Source: a virus. From it: 21,530 nt of DNA. Both the position numbers and the translations under genes were made by a program. The stretch lies in IMG/VR virus record IMGVR_UViG_3300014720_000222, positions 1-21,530 of that record; one strand, 5' to 3'. Shown here in pieces: positions 7,130 to 15,302 of the stretch. The notes under the pieces were generated by a model that saw only the letters and a program-made list of their open reading frames with translations, was not told where the DNA came from and made no database searches. Each line of letters starts with the position of its first letter. Position 1 is the stretch's first letter.

Positions 7130-7547
7130 CGAGCGCCCCCGCTGCGAACTGCGGCTGAATGCCGTTGGCAACCGCAAGGCTTGATGTCAGCGCCCCAGCG
7201 TACAACACCAACCCCGCGCCGCTTAGACTTGTCCCTATAGCGACGTGCGTCAGCGTCGCGCCTGAAGCGCCACACTGAGCGAACTGGACCAAGGCTGCAT
7301 TGGCGGTCGCGCCGCTTGACGGCACGTCCCATCCCGATGTGGTGCGGACCACCGCTACGCGCGCGTAGTTGGTGTAGCTCGTCTCGTTCGTGGTCTGCGC
7401 GCCACCAACACCCGGATCCGCCGTGTGCAGGGACAGGTAGAGGTCAGTCGCAGGTGACATGCTGTCATTTTCCGCGATCAGGTTCCACGTGGTGGCGTTG
7501 AAAATCAGCGCCAGGATGGAGTTGCTGGCGGATGTAGACTTAGGCAT
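7113..7547 (-). CDS. Gp80-like phage tail fibre-type protein, 144 aa
   Basis: The 144-aa protein starts MPKSTSASNSILALIFNATT and has the layout of a widespread small phage protein often labelled tail fibre or Gp80-like: an N-terminal NxxLxLIFNATTW segment, LYLSLHTADPG (36-46), SYTNYARVAV (57-66), a GWDVPSSG turn, and a beta-rich end. The HTADPG motif is very characteristic. The role in virions is not well defined; it is usually found among structural genes. The ATG overlaps the portal stop (TGATG), so it is probably co-translated with the portal. Confidence is good for the family, low for a precise function. Confidence 0.75.
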   Translation of the reverse strand: MPKSTSASNSILALIFNATTWNLIAENDSMSPATDLYLSLHTADPGVGGAQTTNETSYTNYARVAVVRTTSGWDVPSSGATANAALVQFAQCGASGATLTHVAIGTSLSGAGLVLYAGALTSSLAVANGIQPQFAAGALDVTET

Positions 7548-9688
7548 CAGATGATCCCTTCTGCGCGCCCGTCAGGGCCTCGTTTGATCTGTTTCGGTTT
7601 GCTCAAGGCGTTCGCCAGAGCCTCTTGGCCCTTGCCGATGGCGAGAAGCCCCGCCCCTAACGCTTCCATCGAGCGGTCTGGCTTGACAGGCTGCATGACT
7701 GTTTCTTGGTCCTTGGCCTTGGCCCGCGCCTCGGTGCGCTCTGCCTCTAGGCCCTTGAACTCGAAGTCCATCTGCTTGGACTGCATCCCAAACTGAAGAT
7801 CCGCGAGCTTCTCTTCGCGCTTGATCTCAAGCATGGCCCTGGCCTTGCCCGTCTCGATCTCGGCCTGACGGTTCAGGCGTTCCATGTCGTACCTGAACTG
7901 CAAGTCAGCCAATTGCATGGCGCGCTCGGTCTTGCGCTGATCAACCTCGTCGGCCCGCTGCAGATCCATGGCCTTTGCCTGCGCCTGCAATTCCATCTTG
8001 CGGGCTTCGGCCTGCATCTGCATGTCGGCCTTCTGCATTTCGGCCTGCATCGCCATGTCAGGCTGTTGCGACTGCTGTTCCTGCGCCTTCTGCAACTTGT
8101 CCAGAAGCAGTTTCTTCTTTGGCAGGCTTGAGGCTTCGATCAGGACATCCGGCGGGATTGGCATTCCGGCCTGTGCCAGCTCGGCCAGGCGCTGGAATTG
8201 TTCTTCGGCAATGACTGCCGTGTCAGGCGTCGAGTCGATGACGATGTCGACATCCATTTCTGCCGGGCTGTTCTGCAACTGCATGGCGGGCTGGCCTGTC
8301 ATGGGGTCGATCTGCGGCTGGCCTGTCATGGGGTCCATGACCGGCGCAGGCACGTTCAGGCCAATATAGCGCGGGGCCTGCTCGTCGTCGGTGACGCGGA
8401 TCCACTTCGGGGCCTTCCAAAACTGCTTGATGCAGTCCCAGAAGCCGCGATAGACGCGCAGCGTCCAATCATCGAACTGGGCCAAGAGCGGGGCCTGTTC
8501 CGTCAGGCCCGCCTGCTGTTCGGCCAGGATCGCCCGCCCCGATTGGCTCGACCCACCCCGGCCTACAATGCCGGGCGTCGGGCTTTGACGGCGCATTTCG
8601 TCCTTGGCGTCGGCCAAGAGTTGCAGATGAGCAGGGGCCAGATTGCGGTCGCCCAGTTCCTGCACCTGCCCTTCGCGGGCCTCGATGATCCCGTCCGGCC
8701 TAGCCCATTCACGGCGCACGCTGTCAATGTCCAGCAGGCCCGGATCCACCCGCAGCTTGGCAACGTTCAGGATATGCACGGCCTTCGAGCGCGCCTTGTT
8801 GATGGCGTCCTGCGGACCCAGCATGTCCTTGATGACACCGTAGCGCATGTTGTCCATGTCGACATAGGCGGACTGCGCGAGGATGGGGTTGCGCGGCCTG
8901 CCCGTCCTTGTGTCGATAAACGCGCTTGGCCCGCTTTCCAAAATGCCACCGGCCACAAACACGCACTTCTCAAAAGCGTTTTGCTTGCGCTTGTACATCT
9001 CGAACACGAGCAAGCGCCGGGCGCGATTGTCGACCCACGCCCAGCCGTCCTTCGGCCTGTCCCTGAACGTATCGCCGCCGGGGGCGACATCGAAGGTCAA
9101 GCTGATCTGATCGACGCGCTCAGGGTACAGGTCCCGCAGATCCGCCTCGTCCATCCACTTCGCAATGCCCATGTAGCGCGCGTCGCCGAAGTCGCCGTCG
9201 CGCGAGTACGGATCATAGAAGAACTCTTCCGGGCGGATGCGCTTCAGCGTAATGTCGCCATCCTCGCCCACTTCCTGCACGCCGGCGCAGTAGCCCCACA
9301 CCAGAAAGTCCTTCAGCGCATCGCGGCGCTTGACGTTGAAGCGGCTGATGTCGGCAACATAGCGCAGGCCGTCCGTCGCCACTTCCGCCGCGTCCTGGTC
9401 GTTGGGCGTGCGGCCCCACGCCTTCGGATCCGTGCGGCCCCGTTCTACAATGCCGATGATCGCGTTGACCGCAGGCTTGATGTGATTGAACGTCAAGGCA
9501 GGCTGATTGCGGGCTTCGAGGATGCGCTTTTCGTCCGACGTCCATTGGTGGCCGTCATAGTAATCCTGATAGACCTGAGACAGGCGGCGGGCCTTGTCCA
9601 GCATGTCCATGCTGACGGTCGCCTTGCGCTTGAGTTCGGCAAGGTACTCGTCTTCTGTCGTGGCTGTGGCTTTCTGTGCATATGTCAT
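7547..9688 (-). CDS. Portal protein, P22-like
   Basis: The 713-aa protein forms the dodecameric ring at one head vertex through which DNA is packaged. P22-type features are an N-terminal helix with VYQDYYDGHQWT (39-50), QPALTFNHIKPAVNAIIGIV (63-82), 'RIRPEEFFYDPYSRDGDFGD' (about 151-170), and an NIKD-like crown core with YRGFWDCIKQFW (about 410-421). The C-terminal part (about 520-680) is a very long Gln/Met/Ala/Glu-rich helix (for example MQAEMQKADMQMQAEARKME), like the helical barrel of P22 portal that reaches into the capsid. The length is near that of P22 portal (725 aa). It lies directly downstream of the terminase genes. The start overlaps the preceding stop by 1 base (TAATG). A short in-frame duplication is annotated separately. 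Confidence 0.9.
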   Translation of the reverse strand: MTYAQKATATTEDEYLAELKRKATVSMDMLDKARRLSQVYQDYYDGHQWTSDEKRILEARNQPALTFNHIKPAVNAIIGIVERGRTDPKAWGRTPNDQDAAEVATDGLRYVADISRFNVKRRDALKDFLVWGYCAGVQEVGEDGDITLKRIRPEEFFYDPYSRDGDFGDARYMGIAKWMDEADLRDLYPERVDQISLTFDVAPGGDTFRDRPKDGWAWVDNRARRLLVFEMYKRKQNAFEKCVFVAGGILESGPSAFIDTRTGRPRNPILAQSAYVDMDNMRYGVIKDMLGPQDAINKARSKAVHILNVAKLRVDPGLLDIDSVRREWARPDGIIEAREGQVQELGDRNLAPAHLQLLADAKDEMRRQSPTPGIVGRGGSSQSGRAILAEQQAGLTEQAPLLAQFDDWTLRVYRGFWDCIKQFWKAPKWIRVTDDEQAPRYIGLNVPAPVMDPMTGQPQIDPMTGQPAMQLQNSPAEMDVDIVIDSTPDTAVIAEEQFQRLAELAQAGMPIPPDVLIEASSLPKKKLLLDKLQKAQEQQSQQPDMAMQAEMQKADMQMQAEARKMELQAQAKAMDLQRADEVDQRKTERAMQLADLQFRYDMERLNRQAEIETGKARAMLEIKREEKLADLQFGMQSKQMDFEFKGLEAERTEARAKAKDQETVMQPVKPDRSMEALGAGLLAIGKGQEALANALSKPKQIKRGPDGRAEGII
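8289..8335. repeat. 27-base-spaced direct repeat inside the portal gene
   Basis: The 20-base string ggctggcctgtcatggggtc occurs at 8289-8308 and again at 8316-8335, a spacing of 27 bases (9 codons). In protein it gives DPMTGQPQI followed by DPMTGQPAM, a short in-frame tandem duplication in a surface loop before the helical C-terminal region. Confidence 0.9.
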
Positions 9689-10002
9689 TACGGACTATTC
9701 GGCTTGTCATACGTTAACTTTGCAATGCGCTTGTCGAAATCGTCTTTGATGTCTTCCGCTGTGTATAGATATGGCGCAAAGCGCCTGTCCCAAATTGCTT
9801 TTTGCAGAATTTGCCGCGCTGCAACCCATTCGTCATCTGTCAAATCGCATAGGCGCGTCCAAGCCTCTTGCATTTGAACGTCAACACCTTCATTGCGTCG
9901 CCTACGTGGCCACGTTTGGTCAATGAGGGTTGTCACCGCGATGTAAGCCGCTACGGCATCTTTACCCCAGCGATTAGCTTGCTTCATGGCTTTCTTCTTC
10001 AT
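9688..10002 (-). CDS. Hypothetical 104-aa protein between TerL and portal, in lower-GC DNA
   Basis: The product MKKKAMKQANRWGKDAVAAY... is small, helical and basic at its N-terminus, with several Trp (W12, W31, W48, W59, W71). I recognise no family. It overlaps TerL by 4 bases (ATGA) and portal by 1 base. Its DNA is less GC-rich than its surroundings: by hand count, 124 of 240 bases at 9721-9960 are G or C (about 52 percent), against about 65 percent in one sampled 60-base stretch of the portal gene (8701-8760). This suggests a later acquisition between two core genes. A role in packaging is possible from location only. Confidence 0.65.
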   Translation of the reverse strand: MKKKAMKQANRWGKDAVAAYIAVTTLIDQTWPRRRRNEGVDVQMQEAWTRLCDLTDDEWVAARQILQKAIWDRRFAPYLYTAEDIKDDFDKRIAKLTYDKPNSP

Positions 10003-11471
10003 GCCGTCTTCCAGTTCGATCTGTTAGCCAGGCTGGTCCGGTGCTGCGTGTACCGATCCACCGCCTTTGGCGCTGCCGCCATCTTGTTGACGGCGCTGTT
10101 GGTGTCACTGACCGCGCGCCCCATCAGGCTGCACGCATCGACCGCGTCGTCATGCTTGCCACTGGGGAAACAGATCAGCTGGTCGATCACTTCATCCGCC
10201 CACGGGGCTTTCGGGAACGCTACTTTTCCATTGGCACACAGTGCTTGAAACGCCCGCGCCCGCGTGGGCTTGTCGTGGATGCTCGGCACCCATTCCATCG
10301 TCACCCACGTGCGCCGTTCCTGCATTCGCTTGTCGAGAATGCTTTCAATGGCACGCCTGATGACACCGCTTTCGGAAAACCATGTCAGCGGCTTGTGCTT
10401 CTGCACCAAGTCCAGTTTCTGTTCGATCCACTCAGCGGCGTGCGTCTGCCCGCGCCACCAGTCGATGGCGTAGATCGTGCTGTCGGCACCCACGCCCCAG
10501 ATCGCATGCTCGGTAAAGTCCCCGCCTGCATCCGTCACGGCCAGATCGCTGGTGCCGTAGATATTGACGGCGGGAAGCTCATCATAACGCTTGAACCATT
10601 CCCGCTTGAAGAACGTTCCCTCATCCGGCTGCGGATCCTGCTGAAACAAGGCCGACCAATAGCGCGGCAGCGTGTTGCGCTTGATGCGTTCAAGGGCTTC
10701 CAAGGGGTAGGCTTCCGGCCACAGCGCCGTGCCATCGTCCTGAATGGCGGGTAGCTCGATCACTTCCCACCTGTCACCGCCCAAGGCTTGCTGTTCCAGC
10801 AGATAGCCGGACAGATCGCCTTCGTGCATGCGGTGGTTGATCAGGATGATCGCCCCACCCGGCTGAAGCCGATTGTAGACGCTGCCCTGATACCATTCGA
10901 TGACACGCTTGCGCTCGACTTCCGACTGCGCGTCAGCCATCGAGCCAAAGGGGTCGTCAATGATAAACTCATCCGCGCCCTTGCCAAGGATCTGGCTGCC
11001 GACGCCGACTGCGTAGAAGATGCCCCCCTGCTTGGTATGCCACCGGCCTGACGCCTGGCTGTCTTCAGCCAGCTGCACGTCAGGGAACAATCGCCTGTAG
11101 GGATCGTCCTTGATGATGTTGCGGACTTCGCGGCCTACGTCTGTCGCGAAACTTTCTGAGGCACTGGCGGCGATGATCTGCCGCGTCGGGTGGTTGCCAA
11201 GGCAGAACGCCGGATAGCGTCGCGAGGCCAGTTCCGTCTTGCCGTGGCGCGGGGCCACGAGCAGCATGAGCCGGTCAATGTCCCGGCGCATGACGCGCTC
11301 GAGTTGTTCGGCAATGATGCGGTGATGAGCGCCGGTGTTGTAGCGGTCGTAAGAATACTCGGTGAAGTCAATGAGGGATTTTCGCGCCCGGATCCGTGCC
11401 CGCTTTTCCTGCAAGGCCTGCAATAGCTGCGTCGAGTTGCTGCTCAGACCATTCACTGACTGGACGTTCAT
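9999..11471 (-). CDS. terL: Terminase large subunit (packaging ATPase/nuclease)
   Basis: The 490-aa protein is the DNA-packaging motor. The ATPase part shows a Walker A-type motif APRHGKTE (73-80), an adenine-loop region before it, and a Walker B stretch EFIIDDP (168-174), followed by a coupling-type INHRMHEGDLSG (211-222). The C-terminal RNase H-like nuclease shows GTSDLAVTD (306-314), with its acidic residues, and GKHDDAVDA (438-446), the third acidic cluster. The length is typical. The ATG at 11471 places the first 104 bases inside the end of terS; the next in-frame Met (residue 61) is too close to Walker A, so only a GTG or TTG inside the first 20 codons would be an alternative. It pairs with the small subunit directly upstream. 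Confidence 0.93.
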   Translation of the reverse strand: MNVQSVNGLSSNSTQLLQALQEKRARIRARKSLIDFTEYSYDRYNTGAHHRIIAEQLERVMRRDIDRLMLLVAPRHGKTELASRRYPAFCLGNHPTRQIIAASASESFATDVGREVRNIIKDDPYRRLFPDVQLAEDSQASGRWHTKQGGIFYAVGVGSQILGKGADEFIIDDPFGSMADAQSEVERKRVIEWYQGSVYNRLQPGGAIILINHRMHEGDLSGYLLEQQALGGDRWEVIELPAIQDDGTALWPEAYPLEALERIKRNTLPRYWSALFQQDPQPDEGTFFKREWFKRYDELPAVNIYGTSDLAVTDAGGDFTEHAIWGVGADSTIYAIDWWRGQTHAAEWIEQKLDLVQKHKPLTWFSESGVIRRAIESILDKRMQERRTWVTMEWVPSIHDKPTRARAFQALCANGKVAFPKAPWADEVIDQLICFPSGKHDDAVDACSLMGRAVSDTNSAVNKMAAAPKAVDRYTQHRTSLANRSNWKTA

Positions 11472-11697
11472 GCGTGACCGTCACTTGTTCCTTTGGCTTG
11501 CCGTGGCCGCGTTCAAGAATGAGGTTTGCAGCCTTCAGCTTGTCTGCGTTGCTGGCTTCGGCTGACATGAGGATGCCGACAGCCACGTCGATGGCGTACT
11601 TGGCGTGAAGCCGTGCATGGGCTTCCAGTTCCAAGTCCTTTTTGCTGCGACCGCCGGGGTTGACGTTGTTACCGGGCTGAAAACCGTGCTTTTGCAT
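11368..11697 (-). CDS. terS: Terminase small subunit-like protein, 109 aa
   Basis: MQKHGFQPGNNVNPGGRSKK begins with the F-x-GN...NPGGR basic motif seen at the start of many small phage packaging and DUF5681-like proteins. It is followed by two to three helices (23-63) and a variable tail. It lies directly upstream of TerL, overlapping it by 104 bases, and has an AGG ribosome site (AACAGGCAGAT) before the ATG. Small terminase subunits bind the packaging site on DNA and form a ring that stimulates TerL. The call rests on the N-terminal motif and the pairing with TerL. At 109 aa it is shorter than P22 gp3 (162 aa). Confidence 0.75.
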   Translation of the reverse strand: MQKHGFQPGNNVNPGGRSKKDLELEAHARLHAKYAIDVAVGILMSAEASNADKLKAANLILERGHGKPKEQVTVTHERPVSEWSEQQLDAAIAGLAGKAGTDPGAKIPH

Positions 11698-11744
11698 ATC
11701 TGCCTGTTATTTTCTTGCGCGCCATTGCGGGGCCGCATTTGCAT

Positions 11745-11918
11745 TTATTGCGCAACCGCTTCCACCTCATGCACCGCCACGACGATGCGGGTTCCGTCTG
11801 TAGCTTTTAGCCATATCTGGCTTGAGCCAGGGACGGGGTTAGGGTGTTCGACGGTGGCGATCTGGCCGAAGGTTGACCAATCGTCGGACAGGATGCGGAC
11901 GGGGGTGCCTGGTGTCAT
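11745..11918 (-). CDS. Small hypothetical protein (57 aa) between tailspike and TerS
   Basis: An open frame from the ATG at 11918, overlapping the tailspike stop by 4 bases (ATGA), to the TAA at 11745 encodes MTPGTPVRILSDDWSTFGQI... ending HEVEAVAQ. The pattern (short beta strands VRIL, GQIATVE, QIWLKA, RIVVAVHEVEAV, with Gly/Pro turns) looks like a small SH3-like barrel. The overlap, in-phase packing and codon choice suggest a real gene. I know no family for it. It is followed by a 47-base gap to terS. Confidence 0.6.
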   Translation of the reverse strand: MTPGTPVRILSDDWSTFGQIATVEHPNPVPGSSQIWLKATDGTRIVVAVHEVEAVAQ

Positions 11919-14900
11919 GCTGCCACAGCCTTGATGACGGCGAAGTTGAAAACAGGCTGCTCCGTGGTCGTTCCACTAAAGGTTCGGAACGTTATGTCGA
12001 AGCTGCCAGCAGCAACAGCCGACACGTTGATGATATACTTGTCGGTTCCCGACTTCTGCGACGCGATCACGGTGTCGGTAGCCGCGACAGTGCTGTTCGT
12101 GACGGTGAAGGTTTGCTCAGTCGTTGATCCAGCCGCCGACACAAGCGTGATTGCGCCATTTGTCTTGTTTAAAATGACGCCATTCGTGCGGCCCGTAGTT
12201 TGAGTGATTGACCCGCCAGAACCCGTGCCGTAGCCAAGGCCGCCGACGCCTGTGACAAGAACGTCGCCTGTGCTTGTAATACGCATACGCTCCGCAAGCG
12301 TGTTGGCGTTGATTGTCCCGAATGTTAGCGATGCTGAACGATTGCCTGCGGCGGCATACGTATCAGCCGACACGGCTCTAACGTAGGCGCTCTCGTTTCC
12401 TGCACCGTTTGATGCATCAAGGTTGAACCTCAACCCGACGCCCTGATTGCTTGCGGACAAGCCGTTGTTTGCAATTGTGAAAGCGTCGTTGATAACGGCG
12501 GCATCATTCCAGCGCTGCTCGGCCTTGCCATCTGTGTTGACGCCAAAATATCTGACGCTTGCGCCGCCTTGCACCCGCAACTTGTCAGTGCTGAAACTTG
12601 TCGTATTTATGCCGACGCCATTGGTGTCAATGTAAACCTTGCTGGCACCATTTGTTGCAATGCCGACCACATTGCCGCCAGACGGAAAATATATTCCAGT
12701 ATCCAGATCGCCTTTGTGAGCAACGGATGGCGCTGCCGCCGTGCCGTCGCCGAAGCTGCCAACACCGTTGACAGTTATGACGGCGTCGGGATCGCCTGCC
12801 GCTGTCCCGCCGCCAAACGACGTTCCTACGCCATTCATTACACTACGTTGCACGGTACTGCCTGCAATGCTGCTAACCTGCTCAATTCGCGTCGTTCTGT
12901 TGCTTCCCGTCCCCCAATCGGCGACAGCCAAAATCCGTTGGCGATAGGCCACGATATTCTGCGCGGCGCTGGTGCCTAGTAGCGTTTCGTACCTAATGCC
13001 CTGCGGCGATCCGCTTGAAGCAGAGCTTGTCAGGCCGTTGTTGGTGTTTCGCACCTGTTCCAGCTCGGCGTTGTCATCGAAACGCATCGCGATAATCGGC
13101 GACCCTGGAACAAGGTTGACGGTGTACGTTCTCCCGCCGTTAAACGCCAAGGCGAGGCTTGAACCTGGCGCGAAAGAGGCGTGCGTTCCCTTTATCCGCA
13201 ACGCCGAACTGTTGTTGTTTGCGCTCGTTGAGGTATCGCGAAACCCATACTGGCAGTTGGCACCGCAATCGGCGGAAACGTCGGCAAGCATTGTGTTGCT
13301 GACCGTATATGTGCCGCTTTCTTCCGCGAACCTGACCGCCGCGCAATCAGCAGCCAAAAACAGCGTGTCGTAGTTGAGGCGCTGAATGCTGATGCCCGCA
13401 AGCACGTTGCCGTCGCACGGCGTTGAATTGACACTGCTGCCCTGAATTATGACACCCGCCAAGCCAGCGCCGTCAACGCTGATATTTGTGACGCTGTTGA
13501 ACGACGCGCCGTGCGTCATTTTCAATCCGAACAGCCCGCAGTTACCAAATTGGTTTCCGGCGAATGTTGAATACCGCGCAAATGCGTCGATGCCCTCACC
13601 GACTTCGCGGATGACGTTGTCGTTTATTGAGCAACGTGTGGCTGAGTAGCCGACATTGATGCCGTCCGTCTCCATGAACCAGTTGTTGTAGCCAGTGCTG
13701 CTGAATTTGATGTTTGAGATGCGGTTGTTGCTCACGACAACTTGAGTTGAACCGACAGAATTTACGATGTCGTTATCGATCTCAACGCCGTCGGATTGCA
13801 CCAATGCGTATTGTACGTAAATGGTATCCGTCGCTCCGGCCGCTGAACCGAGCGTAATGTTTTGCGTGCCAGCATTATATGTGAAAGTCCTGGTGGGTCT
13901 GAGGTTCTGGCCAGACGCTTGCACGCGCACCAAGACCGGCGAACCCAGTGTTGCGGCCAGCGGCAGCGTCCCGGCGGCAGGAACAGTCGTTCCCGTTATG
14001 CCAGTATACGTTTCAACATACCCCGTCATGCCGTCCGACATGACGCAATCGCGTACGACGTTGTCCTTGATTTCTCCGCCGACAATCGAGGCCAACCGTA
14101 TGCCGGTGACCATGCAATTGAAGCCGAATATTTCGTTGTTGCAGATCACGACATTTGTGGCGTTACGGCTACTGATGGCCGATACCACTTTTCCGCCGGA
14201 AGGGCTTGCGTGGGTGATCCTAAACCCGACGATTCCAGCATTGTCGATGGCCGCATACCCGCCAGACAGCTCCCCGGAAATGTTTACCCCGACAGTGTTC
14301 GTGGCGTAACGCTGCCCGGACGTGTTTCTCGGATCAGTGTTGGAGTGCGTCATCGACAGCGTGGCCTTGCGGTTTCCGCCGTCGAGAATCACGTTGGATT
14401 TCAAATCGATCCTTGAGGCAACCGTGTAGACGCCTGGTGGAAAATAGATCACGCCGCCGCCTGCCGCGTTTACGGCGTCAATGGCTGCTTGGATATAGGT
14501 TACGTTGTTCGCGCCAGTTTCGGATGGCGACGCGCCAAAGTCGCGGACAGAAACAACATCCTTGAGCTTCGCATCCACCGTCCGCGTGCTGGCACCCGTG
14601 CCTGCCTGCGTAAACGCCACCTTGGTCGGGGCGATAGCGGCAGAAGCATTCACGTCCGCGTCTACAATAACGCCGGTATCTATCGACCACACGGAGCCTG
14701 AACCGGAAACGACAATGTCGCCCTTGTCGCCGTCGGTGATCTGCCCGCCGCCGCCTGCCGACGTGCCGGAATAAATGCTGCTGCCAGCACGCGGCTGGAT
14801 GTAGATGCGGAATTCTTCAATGTCCCCGCCGTCCGTCTGCACCTGAAAATCCACGTGCCCGAAGCCGCTCAGACGCTGGCTGAAGCGCGTCGTGGTGATG

Positions 14901-15103
14901 GTAGGGTTGGTAATCGTAATGCCTGAAGGAACGCGGCTTACCGCCGTTATTTGCGCCCCATCCAGATAGGACGCCATGTCTACGACATAGGTCAGGCTGT
15001 CTTCGTCTTCCTGATAGGCCGCGAATTCCTGGGGGTTGATCTGAGTGAGGCCCCGCAGGCTGTGGCGCTTGTTCTGCGCGAGGACGATGGTCCTGTCAGC
15101 CAT
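11915..15103 (-). CDS. Tailspike with pectate-lyase-like beta-helix, 1062 aa
   Basis: This is the largest gene and the first of the late operon. Domains seen in order are an N-terminal virion-anchor-like domain (about 1-103; SLTYVVDMASYLDGAQI, 36-52, resembles phage fibre-tail adaptor domains); a Gly hinge (112-121) and a GDKGDIVVSGSGSVWSID segment (125-142) like fibre linkers; then KDVVSVRDFGA (181-191), the usual entry to a Pectate_lyase_3 right-handed beta-helix; then 'AIDAVNAAGGGVIYFPPGVY' (207-226), NNEIFG- and DNVI-type turns; and a C-terminal fibre region with KGDLDTGIYFPSG, AERMRITSTGDV and a terminal beta domain ending FNFAVIKAVAA. It probably binds and perhaps cuts host surface polysaccharide. 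No autocleavage or chaperone domain is recognised. GAGG lies 10 bases before the ATG. Specificity cannot be read from the sequence. Confidence 0.85.
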   Translation of the reverse strand: MADRTIVLAQNKRHSLRGLTQINPQEFAAYQEDEDSLTYVVDMASYLDGAQITAVSRVPSGITITNPTITTTRFSQRLSGFGHVDFQVQTDGGDIEEFRIYIQPRAGSSIYSGTSAGGGGQITDGDKGDIVVSGSGSVWSIDTGVIVDADVNASAAIAPTKVAFTQAGTGASTRTVDAKLKDVVSVRDFGASPSETGANNVTYIQAAIDAVNAAGGGVIYFPPGVYTVASRIDLKSNVILDGGNRKATLSMTHSNTDPRNTSGQRYATNTVGVNISGELSGGYAAIDNAGIVGFRITHASPSGGKVVSAISSRNATNVVICNNEIFGFNCMVTGIRLASIVGGEIKDNVVRDCVMSDGMTGYVETYTGITGTTVPAAGTLPLAATLGSPVLVRVQASGQNLRPTRTFTYNAGTQNITLGSAAGATDTIYVQYALVQSDGVEIDNDIVNSVGSTQVVVSNNRISNIKFSSTGYNNWFMETDGINVGYSATRCSINDNVIREVGEGIDAFARYSTFAGNQFGNCGLFGLKMTHGASFNSVTNISVDGAGLAGVIIQGSSVNSTPCDGNVLAGISIQRLNYDTLFLAADCAAVRFAEESGTYTVSNTMLADVSADCGANCQYGFRDTSTSANNNSSALRIKGTHASFAPGSSLALAFNGGRTYTVNLVPGSPIIAMRFDDNAELEQVRNTNNGLTSSASSGSPQGIRYETLLGTSAAQNIVAYRQRILAVADWGTGSNRTTRIEQVSSIAGSTVQRSVMNGVGTSFGGGTAAGDPDAVITVNGVGSFGDGTAAAPSVAHKGDLDTGIYFPSGGNVVGIATNGASKVYIDTNGVGINTTSFSTDKLRVQGGASVRYFGVNTDGKAEQRWNDAAVINDAFTIANNGLSASNQGVGLRFNLDASNGAGNESAYVRAVSADTYAAAGNRSASLTFGTINANTLAERMRITSTGDVLVTGVGGLGYGTGSGGSITQTTGRTNGVILNKTNGAITLVSAAGSTTEQTFTVTNSTVAATDTVIASQKSGTDKYIINVSAVAAGSFDITFRTFSGTTTEQPVFNFAVIKAVAA

Positions 15104-15120
15104 GGTGGGACAGCCTCAAA

Positions 15121-15161
15121 AGGAAAAGGAAAAAGGCCCGCTGCGGGTGAGGCAACGGGCC
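15121..15161 (-). terminator. Intrinsic terminator just upstream of the late operon
   Basis: On the minus strand, GGCCCG (15161-15156) pairs with CGGGCC (15040-side arm at 15140-15135), extended after one mismatch by TGC/GCA, around a 7-base loop. It is followed by TTTTTCCTTTTCCT (15134-15121). It points left, towards the tailspike start at 15103, so it would stop transcripts before the late genes unless they are antiterminated. It lies about 90 bases downstream of the promoter candidate near 15252. Confidence 0.75.
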
Positions 15162-15251
15162 AAGAGTCAACGCAGCCCGCAACGGGGTGGAGCCGTCGTG
15201 GACTTCGTCATGCCAACAGGGAGGAGATGATTCGGGCGCGAAGCGCCTGAA

Positions 15252-15288
15252 TAGCGAAAATATAGCATTTCAATCGCATGGCTGAAAA
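15252..15288 (-). promoter_or_regulatory. Candidate late promoter (extended -10)
   Basis: Minus strand: TGC-TATATT forms an extended -10 (hexamer 15264-15259, TGC at 15267-15265). An 18-base spacer separates it from a weak -35 TTTTCA (15288-15283, 4 of 6 matches). Predicted start is near 15252. It begins 15 bases after the stop of the gene at 15303 and faces the terminator at 15121-15161 and the late genes. Confidence 0.5.
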
Positions 15289-15302
15289 GCAAATTCGCTT
15301 TT

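Noticed and set aside
8198-9877. A 559-codon open frame on the plus strand, antisense to the portal gene
   Set aside because: It has no recognisable domain, is rich in Arg, Ala, His and Leu, and mirrors the portal coding frame. In GC-rich genes, long antisense open frames are common.
11671-11727. An 18-codon basic peptide frame (MARKKITGRYAKARFSAR) overlapping the start of terS
   Set aside because: It is too short, with no ribosome site or conservation evidence. It may be chance in the gap before terS.
15167-15211. A 14-codon leader peptide (MTKSTTAPPRCGLR) before the terminator at 15121-15161, as in attenuation
   Set aside because: There is no Shine-Dalgarno before its ATG and no run of regulatory codons. 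The antitermination model fits the layout better.
15234-15246. A short GGCGC-GAA-GCGCC hairpin just after the predicted late transcript start
   Set aside because: It has no T tract, so it is not a terminator. It could affect pausing, but I cannot support that from sequence alone.
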